Below, piece after piece: positions 25,876 to 34,179 of a DNA stretch of 64,000 nucleotides. Origin of the DNA: Rossellomorea sp036867415 (GTDB lineage Bacteria > Bacillota > Bacilli > Bacillales > Bacillaceae_B); the NCBI RefSeq assembly GCF_036867415.1, contig NZ_JBAJHU010000012.1, forward strand, positions 1 through 64,000, written 5' to 3'. The translations under genes and the position numbers were made by a program. The notes under the pieces are model-generated. The model searched no databases. It saw only the letters and a list, made by a program, of their open reading frames with translations, and was not told the DNA's origin. Every line of letters starts with the position of its first letter. Position 1 is the stretch's first letter.

Positions 25876-26823
25876 TCACTCAAAGCTTTCCCCCGTCATG
25901 ACTGACATGAACCTGTTATAAAACTTCTTATAATCAAATCCGAATGCAATACGGTGCTTTTTAGCGTTATTTTCAAACTTTATATATGGCCTGATATCGG
26001 TGATGCTCTGCCCCTGATCAACACGTCCTTCTGTTGTCCCAACAAAGACAGGAAGTTCCCGGAAAGTAAACATATCCTCGAATAGGGGAGCCATTAGAGT
26101 TATGGCATCATGCACAGGGCTTCCTTGAATGTCAGGATTACGCTCTTTGTAGAAAGCATAGTAGTAATCCAGCAAAGGCTTCAACAGCTCTGTTTGTCCC
26201 TTTGCGTCGATATAGTCAACCATCTCAGGTGTTACAATTGCATAATCGGTTACATTGAGAGGTATGATCGTAACATTTTCCCCGTAATTCATGACAACTC
26301 TTGCAGCAACAGGATCAGAGTAAAAATTCGCCTCAGACACTGCGGTTACATTCCCCGGGACCCAAAATGCTCCACCCATTACATACGTATCTTTTACAGT
26401 ACCCATAAGGTCTGGATATAGGATGTACATTGTTGCAAGTGATGTCAATCTCCCTACGCTGACAATTGTAAGCTCTTTTCCATACTCTTTAATGATATTT
26501 ACAATTTCAAAGAAATTTTCATATTTATCGACTAGTACGTCAGGAATGATCGGTCCCAGTCCAAATTCCCCGTGGATTTCAGGATAAAACGTTGGTTCTT
26601 GTGCTGTCATCGGAATTTCTGCGCCTCCTATAATAGGAAACTTTTTTCCTTCAGGAACGTAGGTCATCAAGTAATTCGCTGTTTGTATCGCTCGTTCCCT
26701 TGGTACATTTCCATAATCCGCCACAACTCCGACAAGGTGGATATCTTCACTTAAATAGCCATAGATAAGGGCCACTATGTCATCTACCCCCACGTCAGCG
26801 AAAAGCAGAATCTTTTTCTTCAA
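25876..26823 (-). CDS. Inosine/uridine-preferring nucleoside hydrolase family protein
   Basis: About 315 residues. The N-terminal metal motif reads FADVGVDDIVAL; the usual D-x-D-x-x-x-D-D has its first aspartate replaced by phenylalanine, while the other three aspartates, which include the calcium ligands, remain. The late HDA motif (SPVHDAITLMAPL) is also kept. Expected to hydrolyse ribonucleosides to base and ribose. TTG 26823 follows AGGGGTG; a longer frame to 26880 lacks a site. Single gene, salvage role inferred. Confidence 0.75.
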   Translation of the reverse strand: MKKKILLFADVGVDDIVALIYGYLSEDIHLVGVVADYGNVPRERAIQTANYLMTYVPEGKKFPIIGGAEIPMTAQEPTFYPEIHGEFGLGPIIPDVLVDKYENFFEIVNIIKEYGKELTIVSVGRLTSLATMYILYPDLMGTVKDTYVMGGAFWVPGNVTAVSEANFYSDPVAARVVMNYGENVTIIPLNVTDYAIVTPEMVDYIDAKGQTELLKPLLDYYYAFYKERNPDIQGSPVHDAITLMAPLFEDMFTFRELPVFVGTTEGRVDQGQSITDIRPYIKFENNAKKHRIAFGFDYKKFYNRFMSVMTGESFE

Positions 26824-26919
26824 TGAGCTCACCCCTACTTTTTTCACATTATATGGCATCGGGAAATTGTCCCGTGTCAACTGGGAAAGTCCCGTGAATA
26901 CTAATATTTTTCAAAAGCA

Positions 26920-27198
26920 ATGGAACTTTTTAATAAGATAAATGGTAAAATGATGTTATTAGATAATTCTCACAAATCCGGAAGGAAGATTAAACAGGAA
27001 TTACAGATGACTTATGCAGAATGGTGTGAAGTAATGGATCCAGCCAATATAATTTTGTGCAGCAAAGCGGAAAATCTGCCAAGCTATAAGATACTAATAC
27101 TCAATGAATATACCAGATTACCGTTGCTTCCGCTGTGTCATCCATTGAAAGTACTTGCAGTGCAGCAGCTAATTATTTCAAGTGAGGTGACATTATGA
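26920..27198 (+). CDS. Doubtful small protein upstream of the acyl-CoA dehydrogenase
   Basis: A 92-codon frame whose TGA overlaps the ATG of the next gene (ATGA). No ribosome site is seen at 26920; later starts (26950, 27007) are possible. The sequence (for example YAEWCEVMDPANIILCSKAE) has no family that I recognise. It is the only candidate gene in a 370-base gap. The overlap supports coding; the lack of a start signal argues against. Confidence 0.35.
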   Translation: MELFNKINGKMMLLDNSHKSGRKIKQELQMTYAEWCEVMDPANIILCSKAENLPSYKILILNEYTRLPLLPLCHPLKVLAVQQLIISSEVTL

Positions 27199-28871
27199 AG
27201 AAAATCGAGAATTTTTATCTTGAAGATCCTCACCTTCAACAGCTTATGCGTCACTATCTCAGTGATGACTTCCATCAATGGGCTGAAGGGGAGCTCGCTG
27301 AATTCGGTGAGAAGTGTGCTGGGGAAATCGATGTACGCGCTGTTCATACCGATCGAGAAGGGCAGCCGCGACTGATAAAATATAACCGTTATGGTGAAGA
27401 AGTGTCAGAGATCTGGGTAAATGAAGGTTACAAAAAAACGGTTGAGGATACCTACAACAAAGGAATTGTCGGTTATATTCACAAAGAGATTCCACAACTC
27501 GGGACGAAAGGGAACTACCTTTATTCATTTGCGCAGGGATACCTGCTCTCTCAAACAGAGCCCGGTTTTTACTGTCCAGTGACATTAACGATGGCTACTG
27601 CTTTGCTGCTTGAAAAATATGCTTCTGTTAATGTAAAAAAAAGGTTCCTGCAGTATGTGCTGTCGACAGGTGAAGTGGAATTGTTTGAAGGCGCAACGTT
27701 TCTTACCGAGAGACAGGGAGGATCGGATGTTGGTGCAAATACTGTGCGTGCAGTTTTGAACGAGGGGAGTTATGAACTATTTGGCGAGAAATATTTTGCC
27801 TCCAATGCAGGTATGTGCGGTATAGCTATGGTGCTTGCACGCATTGAAGGGTCCGGCAGTGGAACGAAAGGTCTGACCTTATTCGCCGTACCTTGGAGAA
27901 AGAATGACGGAAGCCTTAATGGCATTCATATCAGGAGGCTGAAAGATAAACTTGGTGTACGCGCAGTCCCTTCTGCCGAAATCGAGTTCGAAGGCGCGAA
28001 AGCATATGTAGTCGGTCAAAAAGAAAAAGGGATATATTATATGATGGAAGCCTTGAACCTGTCGAGGATCTGCAATGCGGCTGCTTCAATCCGTATCATG
28101 AGAAGAGCATACCTTGAAGCGAAGAATTATGTGTTTCACCGTGAGGCATTTGGAGAGGTGCTTGCAAATTATCCAATGATAAAAGAAAGCCTGGTAAAGC
28201 TTGCGGTAAAACAGGAAATCGAAACGAGTGCTGTGTTCAGGCTGGCAGAGATGTTCGACCGGTGTGAAAATGGGGAAACCCCGGCAACAGAGAATGAAAA
28301 GGCACTGACAAGGCTGCTGATTGCCATCTTGAAAAAAGAAACCGCTGAACAGGCAATTCACTTTTCACACGAAGCAATTGAAATGCATGGAGGCAACGGC
28401 TATATCGAGGATTTCGTACTTCCTCGTTTACTTCGTGATGCACAAGTACTCACCGTTTGGGAGGGGACTTCGAATATTTTGGGATTGGAAGTGCTTAGGT
28501 TGATGAAGAAGCATCATGTCCATGAACTATTTTTAAAACAAATGAAATTGGAACTAGAAGGGCTTCCTGGTGAACTGCGAGGCATAAGTGAACCGGTAAG
28601 GGAAGGGATAGTTGTTTTAGAAGACGTACTTAAGAAAGTCTCCGATGCTGAAATTGAGACCCAGACATTCCATAGTAAACGGCTTGCGGAATTAATGGTA
28701 AGGATTTATGAAAGTGTGACAGCACTTGTTGATGCCGCATTGTTCGGCGGAAAGCGGAAGCACATGGTGGCTGAAGTGTTTATCGAGCACACTTGGAAAA
28801 AGAATGAGTGGCTGGATTCAGAAATGAAATCGGTTAAATACTTTGATGAAATTGTCGGCATCAGTTTGTAG
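27195..28871 (+). CDS. AidB-type acyl-CoA dehydrogenase family protein
   Basis: A 558-residue flavoprotein. FLTERQGGSDVGANTVRAV matches the AidB/ACAD substrate and FAD region. EALNLSRICNAAASIRIMRRA and AIEMHGGNGYIEDFVLPRLLRDAQ are the C-terminal helical-domain signatures, with WEGTSNILGLEVLR after it. AidB is linked to alkylation-damage response, and long members also occur as acyl-CoA dehydrogenases. The catalytic base cannot be judged safely. It ends at a strong hairpin shared with the Cys-rich peptide gene opposite. Confidence 0.85.
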   Translation: MKKIENFYLEDPHLQQLMRHYLSDDFHQWAEGELAEFGEKCAGEIDVRAVHTDREGQPRLIKYNRYGEEVSEIWVNEGYKKTVEDTYNKGIVGYIHKEIPQLGTKGNYLYSFAQGYLLSQTEPGFYCPVTLTMATALLLEKYASVNVKKRFLQYVLSTGEVELFEGATFLTERQGGSDVGANTVRAVLNEGSYELFGEKYFASNAGMCGIAMVLARIEGSGSGTKGLTLFAVPWRKNDGSLNGIHIRRLKDKLGVRAVPSAEIEFEGAKAYVVGQKEKGIYYMMEALNLSRICNAAASIRIMRRAYLEAKNYVFHREAFGEVLANYPMIKESLVKLAVKQEIETSAVFRLAEMFDRCENGETPATENEKALTRLLIAILKKETAEQAIHFSHEAIEMHGGNGYIEDFVLPRLLRDAQVLTVWEGTSNILGLEVLRLMKKHHVHELFLKQMKLELEGLPGELRGISEPVREGIVVLEDVLKKVSDAEIETQTFHSKRLAELMVRIYESVTALVDAALFGGKRKHMVAEVFIEHTWKKNEWLDSEMKSVKYFDEIVGISL

Positions 28872-28888
28872 ATAAAGATAGAGGAATT

Positions 28889-28908
28889 CCGGGCTGGTGA
28901 AAGCCCGG
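28889..28908. terminator. Bidirectional terminator
   Basis: CCGGGCT pairs perfectly with AGCCCGG around a six-base loop and is followed by GGTTATTTTTTATT on the plus strand. Confidence 0.75.
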
Positions 28909-28917
28909 GGTTATTTT

Positions 28918-29001
28918 TTATTTCTCGCAGCAGCAAGGGCAATCGCACTCTTTCTTCGTCTGGCATTTGCATCTTTTGCATGTGCAGTTCTTCTTAATCA
29001 T
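28918..29001 (-). CDS. Metallothionein-like peptide with nine cysteines
   Basis: ATG at 29001 has a near-perfect ribosome site (GGAGGTGACAC). The 27-residue product begins MIKKNCTCKRCKCQ and ends with ECDCPCCCEK. Nine of 27 residues are cysteine (6, 8, 11, 13, 19, 21, 23, 24, 25) in C-x-C patterns, as in metallothioneins, with lysines between. It may bind Zn, Cd, Cu or As, or crosslink in a spore layer. It lies 600 bases from the cadmium operon but is not part of it. Short length is the only weak point. Confidence 0.7.
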   Translation of the reverse strand: MIKKNCTCKRCKCQTKKECDCPCCCEK

Positions 29002-29092
29002 GTGTCACCTCCATGACGGCCGTTCTACGTATCAAGTTATCCAGTTTTTAGAGGTTCCATACTTCCGGACAGGCAAGGGAGGGTGAGTGAAT

Positions 29093-29299
29093 ATGACTGA
29101 TTGGATGATTTCACATTCTTCTGCACATATTATTCCTAGCTCTATCGAAAGGAGATGCAGACTGGTGAAAGAAGAAAAACAAACGAAAGATGTCCCTTTA
29201 AAAGAAAAAGGCGACATGCAGACAATCGAAAATATATCAAACAGTGAAAACGTCCAGCCCGTACCGCAGCCAAAAGATTATGATGAAATCGAATACTGA
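29093..29299 (+). CDS. Small hydrophilic protein of unknown function
   Basis: ATG 29093 follows GGGAGGGTGA. The 68-residue product has a C-terminal half rich in lysine, glutamate and proline (VQPVPQPKDYDEIEY). A second start, GTG 29165 behind AAAGGAG, would give 44 residues and is equally reasonable. No family recognised. Two hairpins follow it, the second a terminator. Confidence 0.5.
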   Translation: MTDWMISHSSAHIIPSSIERRCRLVKEEKQTKDVPLKEKGDMQTIENISNSENVQPVPQPKDYDEIEY

Positions 29300-29367
29300 A
29301 TGGAAAAAAGTTCATCAATTACGGACAAGACATGAGAAAATGTTTAAGTCTAAACGTGAGTAGTTTT

Positions 29368-29402
29368 ATTTACATCTCAACATCATCTGTTGAGATGTAA
29401 AT
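29368..29402. repeat. Perfect 15-bp inverted repeat
   Basis: ATTTACATCTCAACA and TGTTGAGATGTAAAT pair perfectly around five bases. No T run follows, and the true terminator comes 10 bases later, so this is an extra structure, perhaps a protein-binding site or an RNA-stabilising stem. Confidence 0.7.
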
Positions 29403-29411
29403 AAATTATAA

Positions 29412-29447
29412 AGGCTGAAGATTAATTATCTTCAGCCTCCTTTTTTT
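29412..29447 (+). terminator. Rho-independent terminator
   Basis: AGGCTGAAGAT pairs perfectly with ATCTTCAGCCT and is followed by CC and seven T. Confidence 0.85.
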
Positions 29448-29543
29448 CACCTTGAAAGGCAAAGGAGAAGCGGGTGAATCGTATAGATACTAAAAAATGA
29501 TAATGTTTGACAGGTACCAGTTCTTTTCTTATCATTAAATATT

Positions 29544-29567
29544 ATACATGAACACATTATCATATAT
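29544..29567. promoter_or_regulatory. Probable SmtB/CadC-type operator
   Basis: ATACATGAACACATTATCATATAT is an imperfect 12-12 dyad just before the repressor gene. It has the ATGAnCA...TCAT character of operators bound by zinc/cadmium-sensing ArsR/SmtB proteins. Confidence 0.55.
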
Positions 29568-29590
29568 TGAAATAGAATAGGAGTGACACA

Positions 29591-29956
29591 ATGGGAAAAA
29601 ATAATAAACAAGAAAATGAAGTTGATTTCGACAACAAAGATCAGGCAAGCGAACAGGAACACTGTGTTGAAATTGATGAGGAAACGTTATTTATTGTAAC
29701 ACAAACATTCAAAGCCCTCTCTGAACCTACCAGGGTAAAGATATTGCATTTATTGGCGCAAAAAGAGCATTCTGTCAATGAAATTGCTGACAGTCTCTCA
29801 CTTCTGCAAACGACGGTGTCACATCAACTGCGTTTCTTGAAAAATCTTCGGTTGGTCAAATACAGACGTGAAGGAACGACGTTATATTATTCAGCTGATG
29901 ATGATCATGTGATGAACATGTTGCAACAAACAATGTATCATGCTAGGCATCACTAA
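29591..29956 (+). CDS. Metal-sensing ArsR/SmtB-family repressor (CadC/CzrA-like)
   Basis: A 121-residue winged-helix protein. The alpha-4 recognition region is LLQTTVSHQLRFLKNLRLVKYR, and the C-terminal helix ends in HVMNMLQQTMYHARHH, giving the D-x-H / H-x-x-H type alpha-5 zinc site of CzrA and SmtB. The N-terminal CadC cysteine pair is missing apart from one cysteine (EQEHCVE). It is directly before cadA and behind a dyad, so it is the likely Zn/Cd-responsive repressor of the pair. Confidence 0.88.
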   Translation: MGKNNKQENEVDFDNKDQASEQEHCVEIDEETLFIVTQTFKALSEPTRVKILHLLAQKEHSVNEIADSLSLLQTTVSHQLRFLKNLRLVKYRREGTTLYYSADDDHVMNMLQQTMYHARHH

Positions 29957-29975
29957 ATTTCACGGGGGAATTCAC

Positions 29976-32072
29976 ATGAATGAATATAAACTTCAGGGAC
30001 TCACTTGCGGGAATTGTGCGCGGGAGATGGAGGAACGGATTAACAAGTTAGAAAACGGTGACGGCTCAAGAATACTATATAACAGCAGCAAATTGGTGGT
30101 AAGTGAAGGAGTCGATATGGGGCAGGTGGAAAAAATTCTATCTTCTGACGGTGCCGCCATCATAAAGGAAAATCAACACTTTCATCCCGACCATACTCCT
30201 GAACATTCACAGTCAAGCAATGACAAAATGAAGATTTTAATCGGTATATCTGCCATCATTTTCTTTTCTGCCATCTATGTGGACACCCAGCTGAATAATC
30301 TTGTACCTGTTATTATGTACCTGACAGCTGCAGCCACCAGCGGTTATCTTATCTTTATTAAAGGTTTCAAGAACCTCATTGAACTTAAATTCAATATTGA
30401 TACGTTAATGACACTTGCATTGATCGGCGCTTTTTCCATTGGGGAATGGAAAGAAGGGACACTTGTCGCTATTCTTTTTGGAATCAATGAACTCCTTGAA
30501 GGCATGGGTATGGAGAAAGCCAGAAAATCGATGGAGGAACTTCTCAAAGTTGCACCTAAAGAAGCAATTCTGATAGAAAATGAAACAGAGAGGATTGTTC
30601 CAATCAGGTCATTGCGAGCAGGAAATCTCGTATTAGTCAAATCCGGTCAAAAAATCCCATCTGACGGGGTCATCGTTTCCGGAAGAAGCTCGGTGAACGA
30701 AGCAGCCATTACCGGAGAAGCGATGCCTGTCGAAAAAGAAACCAATGAAATAGTATTCGGGGGAAGCATCAATAATGAAGGTGTGCTGAAGGTAAGGATC
30801 TCGAAAGAATACAAAGATTCTTCCCTTGCCAAAATTCTTCATTTAGTGGAAGAGGCACAGGAAACGAAAACACCGACCGAGCAGTTCATCAATCGATTTG
30901 CCAAATATTATACACCGATCATCATGCTCATTTCCATGCTAGTCATGATCGCACCACCTCTTTTATTCAATGGAGAATGGGGTCCCTGGTTCTACCAGGG
31001 ACTTGCAGTTCTTATAGTTGGCTGTCCATGCGCATTAATCTTATCTTCACCGATCGCCATCGTTTCAGGCATCGCCCGGAATGCCAAAAATGGAATCCTT
31101 ATTAAAGGCGGAGTTTACCTTGAACAGCTGGGAAAGGTAGATACCATTGCATTCGATAAAACCGGGACATTAACGAAAGGTCACCCATACGTGGAAAAGA
31201 TGTGTGTGTATGATGAAGGAAGTTTCTTCAAGATCGCAGGATCGATTGAGAGAACATCTTCCCATCCAATTGCTAAAGCTGTAATGGAAAAAATCAGTGA
31301 ACAAAATCTCACACTTGAAGAACCTGATGAGATCAGTACCATTCCCGGACAGGGGGTTTATGCCGTCATCAGTGGACAGTCGTACAGAGTGGGGAATGAA
31401 AAGAGCATAACCTTTTCTTTGCCAATCGAAGTATCAGAAGATATCGCTTCATTGAAAGACGAAGGATATACACTTGTCATCGTTTCAAGTGAAGAAAAAG
31501 TATTGGGTCTGTTCGGGATTACCGACGAAATCAGGGAAGAAAGCAAAGGTATTATAAGTAAGATTTATGCGGCAGGCATCAAAAACGCAGTAATGTTGAC
31601 AGGGGACCATAACAAAACAGCTGAAAAAGTCTCAAAGCAAATCGGGTTGACAGACTATTTTGCAGGACTCTTACCCCATGAAAAGGTAGCAAAAGTGAAA
31701 GAACTGACAGCAAACGGAAAAGTTGCGATGGTCGGAGATGGAATTAACGACGCCCCTGCATTGGCCACTGCCGACCTGGGGATCGCCATGGGAAAAGGGA
31801 CAGACAGTGCCATTGAAACAGCCGACATTGTTCTAATGCAGGACCATCTTGGAAAACTGCCATCTGCCATTAACATTTCTAATAGAGTAAACACCATTAT
31901 CAAACTGAATATTACATTGGCACTTGGCTTGAAACTGATTGCATTATTATTGACAATTCCCGGATTACTGACATTATGGATTGCCATTCTTTCAGATATG
32001 GGTGCGACCATCATCGTCACATTAATCAGTTTGACCGTTATGTTCGGAGAGAAAAGACAAGTCACTGACTGA
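29976..32072 (+). CDS. cadA: Cadmium/zinc-translocating P1B-type ATPase CadA
   Basis: About 698 residues. One N-terminal heavy-metal-binding domain has C11-x-x-C14 (LTCGNCAREME), followed by a histidine-rich linker (HFHPDHTPEHS). Then come membrane helices, the CPC ion motif at 350-352 (GCPCALILSSP), the phosphorylation site D394-KTGTLTKG, TGD and GDGINDAPAL. These assign it to the Zn/Cd/Pb exporters. ATG 29976 has GGGGG seven bases upstream. The SmtB-type gene before it is its regulator. Confidence 0.92.
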   Translation: MNEYKLQGLTCGNCAREMEERINKLENGDGSRILYNSSKLVVSEGVDMGQVEKILSSDGAAIIKENQHFHPDHTPEHSQSSNDKMKILIGISAIIFFSAIYVDTQLNNLVPVIMYLTAAATSGYLIFIKGFKNLIELKFNIDTLMTLALIGAFSIGEWKEGTLVAILFGINELLEGMGMEKARKSMEELLKVAPKEAILIENETERIVPIRSLRAGNLVLVKSGQKIPSDGVIVSGRSSVNEAAITGEAMPVEKETNEIVFGGSINNEGVLKVRISKEYKDSSLAKILHLVEEAQETKTPTEQFINRFAKYYTPIIMLISMLVMIAPPLLFNGEWGPWFYQGLAVLIVGCPCALILSSPIAIVSGIARNAKNGILIKGGVYLEQLGKVDTIAFDKTGTLTKGHPYVEKMCVYDEGSFFKIAGSIERTSSHPIAKAVMEKISEQNLTLEEPDEISTIPGQGVYAVISGQSYRVGNEKSITFSLPIEVSEDIASLKDEGYTLVIVSSEEKVLGLFGITDEIREESKGIISKIYAAGIKNAVMLTGDHNKTAEKVSKQIGLTDYFAGLLPHEKVAKVKELTANGKVAMVGDGINDAPALATADLGIAMGKGTDSAIETADIVLMQDHLGKLPSAINISNRVNTIIKLNITLALGLKLIALLLTIPGLLTLWIAILSDMGATIIVTLISLTVMFGEKRQVTD

Positions 32073-32174
32073 GACTCAATGGCAATCTGTTCACACTATT
32101 TTCACTCCTATACGTATAAAAAACGTGCTTGAAGAGTTACAATATTGTTAAAGGATGCAAGGAGGTCGAATGAC

Positions 32175-32303
32175 ATTCTAAACCTACTATTGGGGTATAT
32201 CATTTTATCCATCCCCGCATTGCTCGTGGTACTTTTTTTCAAACGTAAATCAAAGAAAGAACTAGAGGATTTTGACGAAAATGAGTATACTTCAAATCAA
32301 TGA
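32175..32303 (+). CDS. Small membrane protein with a possible ATT start
   Basis: An open frame of 42 codons encodes a hydrophobic helix (LLLGYIILSIPALLVVLFF), a basic stop-transfer RKSKK and an acidic tail (ELEDFDENEY), which is typical of genuine small Bacillus membrane proteins. AAGGAGG is nine bases before ATT 32175. The only ATG near is in another frame and stops after three codons. Initiation at ATT or at TTG 32190 is required. A perfect terminator follows eight bases after the stop. Confidence 0.5.
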   Translation: MLNLLLGYIILSIPALLVVLFFKRKSKKELEDFDENEYTSNQ

Positions 32304-32310
32304 TCAGGAA

Positions 32311-32346
32311 AAAATGCCCGAAACTGCAGTTTCGGGCATTTTTTTT
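32311..32346 (+). terminator. Rho-independent terminator
   Basis: AAAATGCCCGAAACT pairs perfectly with AGTTTCGGGCATTTT and is followed by a T run. Confidence 0.9.
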
Positions 32347-32543
32347 GTAAATAATACAGCGGTATTAAACTGAACGAGATGTTCAAATAACCAATGATTC
32401 ATCACCCCCCAAAAGATTAGGACTCCCTAAAATAACCAACCAAAGTGGGAATTGACCTCCTATCAATCCAATTTCAAGAAGGGATTTTCAATTTTTATCC
32501 AGAATGTATATAATTTGAAAATACTTTTAGGAGGAGAGATAAT

Positions 32544-33038
32544 ATGGAGGATCTGGAATTCGACATTATCGAGCTGCCGGCCTATCGTGCCATCGGTTTA
32601 AAATGGGATGGAGCCTACACTGAAATACCGAATCTAAAGAAAATCATTTACACTATGCAAGAGCGGGTAAGTGAACTGGAACTTGCAGTAAACCCCGAGA
32701 TGCAATTAGGTTTATCCTATCACCTGCGCCCGGATGGATTTGTTCACTACTCTGTATATGAGGTGAATGCAGAACAGGAGATACCAGAAGGCATGGAGGA
32801 GATATTGGTTCCACAGATGCACTATTTCAAGATCCATCATCAAAAAGGCAGCGACATCGGTCATACTTACATAAAAATTCATCAGTGGATGAAAGAAAAT
32901 CGGGAGTACAAGCCCTATGTGGAAAGTGGACCTGAGTACTTTGACGATTTACCTATCAAACACGAACGGTATCCTCATGACCGCGATCTAAATGACCCGC
33001 ACTTTTATATACTAATCCCGGTTGAGAAGGAGAAATAA
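32544..33038 (+). CDS. GyrI-like/effector-binding domain protein
   Basis: A 164-residue stand-alone GyrI-like (AraC effector-binding) domain: FDIIELPAYRAIGLKWDGAY at the start, QLGLSYHLRPDGFVHYSVYEV in the middle, and YFKIHHQKGSDIGHTYIKIHQWM at the second half, with the conserved glutamate-rich pocket. Such domains bind hydrophobic or cationic small molecules; relatives include SbmC/GyrI and BmrR ligand domains. GGAGG precedes ATG. Single gene with its own terminator. Confidence 0.8.
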   Translation: MEDLEFDIIELPAYRAIGLKWDGAYTEIPNLKKIIYTMQERVSELELAVNPEMQLGLSYHLRPDGFVHYSVYEVNAEQEIPEGMEEILVPQMHYFKIHHQKGSDIGHTYIKIHQWMKENREYKPYVESGPEYFDDLPIKHERYPHDRDLNDPHFYILIPVEKEK

Positions 33039-33056
33039 TCAATTTGAAGGAAAGCA

Positions 33057-33106
33057 AAATCAGATGCCTTTCACTTTGTCAGGAAAAGGTGAAAGGTGTC
33101 TGATTT
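33057..33106. terminator. Long terminator hairpin
   Basis: AAATCAGA..CCTTTCACTTT pairs with AAAAGGTGAAAGG..TCTGATTT in a stem of about 20 pairs. It lies between convergent genes. Confidence 0.75.
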
Positions 33107-33138
33107 AATAATATCCAGGAAGATCAATGCTTGTCCAA

Positions 33139-33576
33139 TTAACCTGCTGTGGCAATTGCGCTGAAGCTCTCTGGACCGACCCTGATTGTACCAACAACGT
33201 CTGCACTGATGAATGCAGAGTATACAAGTGGTCCGCTTACAGGTTTAGGCACGTTGAATTCAGCACCTGAAAAAGTTACGAGCTGCGGACCGACTGTTTG
33301 AAGGCTCAACTGTTGTTCCGCGGTGTAAACAGTAGTCGCCCCTGTTTGCTGGGTGCCGCGTACAACAGTTATTGTGACCGTGGTTAAAACAGGCGGCAAC
33401 GGTAATTGTACAGCCACTGTTCCATTAAACGCTACTCTTATATCACCGGTCGTTGCCTTTGATGCATCAAGTCCTACGATGCCGAATAAAGCTTCGGTTC
33501 CTACCAGAATGGGTGTCGTCATACTATTCGCAAGGCTGGCATTCTGACTGGTTCTGCCATCTAAATAGATTCCCAA
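33139..33576 (-). CDS. Probable spore-surface/exosporium-like beta protein
   Basis: About 145 residues, nearly free of cysteine and rich in Thr, Val, Ala and Gly (VVRGTQQTGATTVYTAEQQL), with alternating hydrophobic residues that suggest a beta sandwich. It resembles C-terminal parts of Bacillus exosporium proteins in composition only; homology is not proven. TTG 33576 is eight bases after GGAGG; GTG 33585 overlaps that site. A sigma-K-like -10 box lies 30 bases upstream, supporting late mother-cell expression. Confidence 0.55.
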   Translation of the reverse strand: MGIYLDGRTSQNASLANSMTTPILVGTEALFGIVGLDASKATTGDIRVAFNGTVAVQLPLPPVLTTVTITVVRGTQQTGATTVYTAEQQLSLQTVGPQLVTFSGAEFNVPKPVSGPLVYSAFISADVVGTIRVGPESFSAIATAG

Positions 33577-33605
33577 ATGTTTCACCTCCTCATTCGAAAC
33601 TACTA

Positions 33606-33614
33606 TATTCTATG
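33606..33614 (-). promoter_or_regulatory. Sigma-K-like -10 box
   Basis: On the minus strand the sequence is CATAGAATA, matching CATAnnnTA. The -35 AC is not clearly placed, so this is a weak promoter call for the gene at 33576. Confidence 0.35.
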
Positions 33615-33722
33615 CGATAATCCGGTTTAAAGATTGTGCGAGTTCATCATAAATTTTCTATCTGCAAAGAGCGCAATAAAATATTGTTTTCAATCCCTCT
33701 GTTTTATATGACTGACATTCCA

Positions 33723-33757
33723 CAAAAAAAAGAACCCATCCGAATAGGGATGGGTCC
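33723..33757 (-). terminator. Terminator of the Cys/His-rich gene
   Basis: GGACCCATCC and GGATGGGTTC pair on the minus strand and are followed by nine T. Confidence 0.75.
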
Positions 33758-33762
33758 TGCTA

Positions 33763-34125
33763 TCATCTGCCGCAGTTACACTTTTCACTGTGATGTCTGC
33801 GATGATTATGACATTTGCATTTTGAATGTTCCATACACCCGCATGAATGATGCTCTTTCTTGCAGCCACACCTGCTGTGTTCTTTTTTACAGTCGCAATG
33901 ATTCCAGTCTCTGTGATCGTTGTCTTTGTGTTTACACTTACAGGAATGATCGTCCTTGATTTTAAAGCACTTTTGTTCAACGGGTTCATTACTTCTGGAG
34001 TCTCTGCAGTCATGATGGTGGTAATCGTCTTCATAGCAAGAGCAGTGTCCGAACATCAAGTTGTCCCAGAAATTGCAGCGATTGCGTCCTTTTCTATCGC
34101 AGCCATGAATGTTTGCAAACCACAT
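33763..34125 (-). CDS. Cys/His-rich protein, possible spore coat or metal-binding protein
   Basis: About 120 residues starting MWFANIHGCDRKGRNRCNF. The C-terminal two thirds is a low-complexity run of Cys, His, Lys, Asp and Glu with repeated units such as CDCKKEH, RCGCKKEHH, SCGCMEH and KCKCHNH. No signal peptide. Such composition is found in cysteine- or histidine-rich coat proteins, and it would also bind metal. ATG 34125 has GGGGG seven bases upstream; the longer frame to 34200 lacks a site. A sigma-E-like -10 (CATACAAT, minus strand, 34180-34187) lies upstream. Confidence 0.65.
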   Translation of the reverse strand: MWFANIHGCDRKGRNRCNFWDNLMFGHCSCYEDDYHHHDCRDSRSNEPVEQKCFKIKDDHSCKCKHKDNDHRDWNHCDCKKEHSRCGCKKEHHSCGCMEHSKCKCHNHRRHHSEKCNCGR

Positions 34126-34179
34126 ATTTCTTCCCCCTAACTCCGCGTATTTGCCAGAGGTAATACCTCGACTTAGTAC

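Noticed and set aside
29447..29662. Minus-strand 71-codon hydrophobic ORF over the cad promoter
   Set aside because: It covers the operator and the 5' end of the repressor gene and lacks a ribosome site.
33636..34140. Plus-strand ORFs opposite the Cys/His-rich gene
   Set aside because: They are antisense reads of the repetitive Cys/His codons; no ribosome sites, and the minus-strand frame has a strong one.
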